Positions 33,311 through 35,714 of a stretch of DNA of 35,714 nucleotides are shown here, piece by piece. A program made the translations under genes and the position numbers. The notes beneath the pieces are model-generated. The model did no database searches. It saw nothing but the letters and a program-made list of their open reading frames with translations, and was not told the origin of the DNA. Numbering within the stretch: position 1 is the stretch's first letter; each line of letters starts with the position of its first letter. The DNA lies in assembly GCA_016872925.1 (NCBI GenBank), contig VGYR01000006.1, positions 1 through 35,714 on the forward strand. Direction: 5' to 3'. This DNA comes from Planctomycetota bacterium (lineage in GTDB: Bacteria; Planctomycetota; Planctomycetia; Pirellulales; UBA1268).

Positions 33311-34350
33311 CCTTCCTGGATGTGAACGAGGGTGAGGAGCAACCCGATGCCCACGAGAATCATCGCGGCGGCCAGGTGCGTGGCGGTCGGTTCGGGGCAC
33401 GCGCCGAGCAACGGCGCGACGGCGACGGCGGCCGCCATCGCCGACAGCCCGCCGTAGAGGCTCGAGACGGCTCGGTGCGACCACCCTGCGATCACCAGCC
33501 GCTGGTAGATGTGGCTGCGGTGCGCCTGGAAGATGTTCTCCCGACGGATGAGCCGGCGGCCGAGCGTGAACAGGGTGTCGAAGATGAAGGGCCACATCGT
33601 CACGGCCGTGATCGCCGTCACGCGACCGACCGCCGCGCTGCCGGTCGCCAGGGGCAGGGCGGCGATCATGAAGCCGCAGAAGGCGCTGCCCACATCTCCC
33701 ATGAAGATCCTGGCCGGCGGCCAGTTGCAGGCCAGAAACCCCGCCGCCGCGCCAGCGAACGCCAGGGCCACGGCGGCCACCGGCTCGACACCCGAGAACG
33801 CGGCCGCGGCGGCGATCGCACCGCCGGCCGCCGCCGCGGTGATTCCCGCGATGCCGTCGATGCCGTCCATGAAGTTGAAGGCGTTGGTCATCCCGATGAT
33901 CCAGATCAGGGTCAGCGGCCAGGCGGCCGCGGCCAACTCCAGCCGCCCAAAGGAGCCGAGGTCAACATCCCGCACGGGTGCGAGCAAGGCCGTGGTGGCG
34001 GCGGCGGCGGCAAGGTGCACGCCGAACCTCACCCGGTTGCGGAGGGGCTTGAGGTCGTCGAGCCAACTGACCGCCGCGATCGCCAGGGCGGGCACCGCCA
34101 CGGCCGCCAGGCCGCGGCGGCCGGCGGGCCAGATCACGGCGGCGATGATCGCCGCCCACGTGGTGATCGCCACGATCGAGATCCCGCCGCCCCGCGGCGT
34201 GGCACGCGTGTGACTGGAGCGATCGTTCGGGCGGTCGATCACGCCCAGCGAGGCAGCCCAGCCGACGAGCCATGCGGTGGCGGCGGCCGCTCCCACGTAG
34301 GCGGCCAGAAACCAGGCCGACCAGCCGACCGCAGACCCCGAGCTGATCAC
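33307..34350 (-). CDS. WecA/MraY-like polytopic phosphoglycosyl transferase
   Basis: This 347-residue membrane enzyme has about ten to eleven hydrophobic segments. It belongs to the polyprenyl-phosphate N-acetylhexosamine-1-phosphate transferase family. All family motifs are present: SHTRATPRGGG (46-56), WLDDLKPL with the Asp pair (about 97-104), NAFNFMDGIDGIAG (156-169), FMGDVGSAF (216-224), and AHRSHIYQRL (about 265-275). It would load HexNAc-1-phosphate on undecaprenyl phosphate. It starts at a GTG at 34350, overlapping the aminotransferase stop (GTGA). The frame continues upstream across that gene in another register, which is not coding. It is very Ala-rich, consistent with the high GC of this part. 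Confidence 0.93.
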   Translation of the reverse strand: MISSGSAVGWSAWFLAAYVGAAAATAWLVGWAASLGVIDRPNDRSSHTRATPRGGGISIVAITTWAAIIAAVIWPAGRRGLAAVAVPALAIAAVSWLDDLKPLRNRVRFGVHLAAAAATTALLAPVRDVDLGSFGRLELAAAAWPLTLIWIIGMTNAFNFMDGIDGIAGITAAAAGGAIAAAAAFSGVEPVAAVALAFAGAAAGFLACNWPPARIFMGDVGSAFCGFMIAALPLATGSAAVGRVTAITAVTMWPFIFDTLFTLGRRLIRRENIFQAHRSHIYQRLVIAGWSHRAVSSLYGGLSAMAAAVAVAPLLGACPEPTATHLAAAMILVGIGLLLTLVHIQEG

Positions 34351-35633
34351 GCCACCTGCTTGGCGTTGGCGATCACGTCGCAGACTTCCGCCACGATCGC
34401 CTCGTCGACGTGGGCGCCGATCGGCAGCGCGAGGCTGCGGGCGGCGAGCACGTCGGTCACCGGCAGGGGCCGCATCCGGTCGTGGAAGTGCTCGTAGGCG
34501 GTCTGGCGATGGCACGGAGGATCGTAGTACGCCCGCGTCTCGATGCCTTTGGCGCCGAGGGCTCGGCGGAGGGCGTCGCGGGTCATGCCGAACCGGGACG
34601 GGTCGATCGTGATCGAGAAATCCTTGTGGCTCGACCGGGCGCCGGCCATCGACTCCACGAAGCCGATGCCCGGCAGACCGCCGAGCTCCCGGCGATAGAG
34701 CGCGGCGAGTTCGTTCCGCCGATCCGACGCCTGGCCCAGCAGATCGAGCGACGCCAGGGCCGTGGCCGCGCTCAACTCGGGCATCCGGCCATTCACTCCC
34801 GGGAAGAGGGCGTCGTACGAGCCGTCGTTGCCGTATTCGCGCCCCAGGCGGACGAAGTGGGCCAGGCAGTCGCAGTTGGTGGCGACGATGCCCCCCTCGC
34901 CGGCGACGAGCAGCTTCGTGGGGGAGAGGCTGAACACCTGGGCCGTGGCGCCGGCACCGACGGGGCGGCCGTGGACGCTGGCCCCGAAGCCATGGGCGGC
35001 GTCGATCACCAGCGGCAGGCCGTGCTCGCTCGCCACCGCCTCGAGGGCCGGGATGTCGCACGGGTTGCCGAAGTTGTGGCAGGCGGCGATCGCCACCGTC
35101 CGGGGCGTGATCGCCAAGCGGATCGCCTGCGGCGTGACGTTGGTGGTCAACGGATCGACCTCGACGAACACCGGCCGGAGGTTGTTCCAGACGATGGCCG
35201 CCGCCGCCGCCAGGAACGTGAAGCTCGGCATCACGACCTCGCCGAGGGGCTCCGTCCGGGTGCCGGTGCGGGCCACGCCAAAGCGGGACAGCGGCTCCAT
35301 CGAGGCCACGGCACACGGGTCGACGGCCGAACGTCGGCTGCGGCAACTACCGGCCGAGAGGTCGAGCGCGCGGTAGACGAGTATCAGGCCCACGGTGCAG
35401 CTGCTCACGGCCACGGCGTGCCGCACGCCGAGCCGCTTGGCAATCGCCTGCTCGAGCCGCTCGCAGTAGGGCCCCTTCGTGAGCCGGCCGCTGCGGATGA
35501 TCTCGTCGAACGCGGGCTGGAGGATCTCGGGCGCAGGCAGGGCCGGACGGACGAACGGCACGCGAATGCCCTGCCGCGACGGGTCGCCGGAGGCATGCAC
35601 CTCGGGGATCAACTGGAGAGTGTCGCGCTTCAT
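34347..35633 (-). CDS. DegT/DnrJ/EryC1/StrS-family PLP aminotransferase with an internal insertion
   Basis: This 428-residue sugar aminotransferase acts on a nucleotide-linked keto sugar, as PglE does. It begins RVPFVRPALP. The cofactor region AVAVSSCTVGLIL, then HNFGNPCDIPAL, VIDAAHGFGA (Asp211) and the Schiff-base lysine Lys240 in SLSPTKLLVAGEGG are all present. EYGNDGSYDALFPGVNGRMP matches the family's closing motif. Residues 96-130 (SCRSRRS to RTEPL) have no counterpart in the normal layout, where SAG would run straight into EVVMPSFTF. The protein is therefore about 35 residues longer than expected there. The ATG at 35633 has GAGG nine bases upstream. TATAAC near 35651 could be a -10 box. 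Confidence 0.92.
   Translation of the reverse strand: MKRDTLQLIPEVHASGDPSRQGIRVPFVRPALPAPEILQPAFDEIIRSGRLTKGPYCERLEQAIAKRLGVRHAVAVSSCTVGLILVYRALDLSAGSCRSRRSAVDPCAVASMEPLSRFGVARTGTRTEPLGEVVMPSFTFLAAAAAIVWNNLRPVFVEVDPLTTNVTPQAIRLAITPRTVAIAACHNFGNPCDIPALEAVASEHGLPLVIDAAHGFGASVHGRPVGAGATAQVFSLSPTKLLVAGEGGIVATNCDCLAHFVRLGREYGNDGSYDALFPGVNGRMPELSAATALASLDLLGQASDRRNELAALYRRELGGLPGIGFVESMAGARSSHKDFSITIDPSRFGMTRDALRRALGAKGIETRAYYDPPCHRQTAYEHFHDRMRPLPVTDVLAARSLALPIGAHVDEAIVAEVCDVIANAKQVA
35244..35348 (-). other. 105-base in-frame insertion within the aminotransferase gene
   Basis: The segment encodes residues 96-130, which interrupt a strand-turn that is continuous in family members I know. The flanks carry imperfect inverted arms, GACCTC at 35235-35240 and GAGGTC at 35358-35363. 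It is rich in CGG/CCG triplets, encodes many Arg, Ser and Thr, and contains two Cys. It looks like a repeat element captured in frame, though this is inferred by eye without an alignment. Confidence 0.5.
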
Positions 35634-35681
35634 GGGTTCACCCTCGAGGCGTTATACGACAAGCGCACGGGCGGGACCATG

Positions 35682-35705
35682 GCCCCATCGCTCCGCGATT
35701 GGGGC
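35682..35705. repeat. GC-rich hairpin repeat, copy 2
   Basis: GCCCC, ATCGC, a 3-base loop, GCGAT and GGGGC pair as in the copy at 33239-33264, but in the opposite orientation. It lies about 50 bases upstream of the aminotransferase start. It may be the terminator of a gene beyond the window, or a REP-like element. Confidence 0.65.
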
Positions 35706-35714
35706 TTCCGCAGA

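Noticed and set aside
33286-34497. 403-codon plus-strand frame
   Set aside because: It is opposite the WecA-like gene, with low-complexity Arg/Gly/His composition, typical of a shadow frame in very GC-rich DNA.
34351-35346. Upstream extension of the WecA-like frame, suggesting a 679-residue fusion
   Set aside because: The upstream part is antiframe to the aminotransferase and is Arg/Pro/Gly-rich noise. The GTG at 34350 starts the conserved protein.
1-35714. CRISPR arrays, tRNA or rRNA genes
   Set aside because: No regularly spaced repeats, cloverleaf-like sequences or rRNA signatures were seen on either strand.

Overview
The window is a large surface-polysaccharide (exopolysaccharide, capsule or O-antigen type) biosynthesis locus of the Wzx/Wzy kind from a high-GC bacterium. 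I place it, with moderate confidence, among the Planctomycetota. The reasons are the gene families, the carbamoyltransferase/FkbM/CgeB/GMC repertoire, and small palindromic intergenic repeats of a kind I associate with that phylum. No taxonomic marker gene is present, so the placement is an inference. There are no rRNA, tRNA or CRISPR features.

Left edge (1-1.3 kb): mobile-element debris. The first codons of an ISAs1-type transposase run off the left end. Its inner end lies next to the ragged 3' end of a class I methyltransferase gene. A heavily deleted IS3-family remnant (orfA start joined to orfB end) lies upstream of that methyltransferase.

Left biosynthetic block (1.6-8.8 kb, all minus strand, tightly coupled): GT4 - ALG14-like - ALG13-like - carbamoyltransferase - GT2 - aldo/keto reductase - GMC oxidoreductase, in transcription order. 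A good sigma70-type promoter lies just upstream of the GT4 gene.

Central mosaic (9.1-24.1 kb): plus-strand genes (Wzx-like flippase, GT4, CgeB-like transferase) alternate with minus-strand genes. The minus-strand genes are two FkbM methyltransferases, a second aldo/keto reductase + GMC pair, a CgeB-like transferase, two GT4 enzymes and a very large secreted heparinase-II/III-like protein coupled to a GT4.

Right block (24.1-35.7 kb, all minus strand): in transcription order DegT-type aminotransferase - WecA-like polytopic phosphoglycosyl transferase; then a PglC-like monotopic phosphoglycosyl transferase - acyl carrier protein - AMP-forming ligase - SDR reductase - NeuD/PglD-like acyltransferase - second flippase - GT4 - GT11 fucosyltransferase-like - Wzy-like polymerase. 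The portion beyond about 30.9 kb looks markedly more GC-rich than the rest.

Working model: the aminotransferase, NeuD/PglD-like acyltransferase and PglC-like transferase make an N-acylated amino sugar and load it on undecaprenyl phosphate. The carrier protein, ligase and reductase may supply an unusual acyl group. The many glycosyltransferases extend the repeat unit, and carbamoyl-, methyl- and redox-enzymes decorate it. A flippase exports it, the Wzy-like protein polymerises it, and the secreted lyase-like protein may trim or release the polymer. The most notable points are the dedicated acyl-carrier-protein module, the two GMC + aldo/keto reductase pairs, the coexistence of two unrelated initiating transferases, and a 35-residue in-frame insertion in the aminotransferase.
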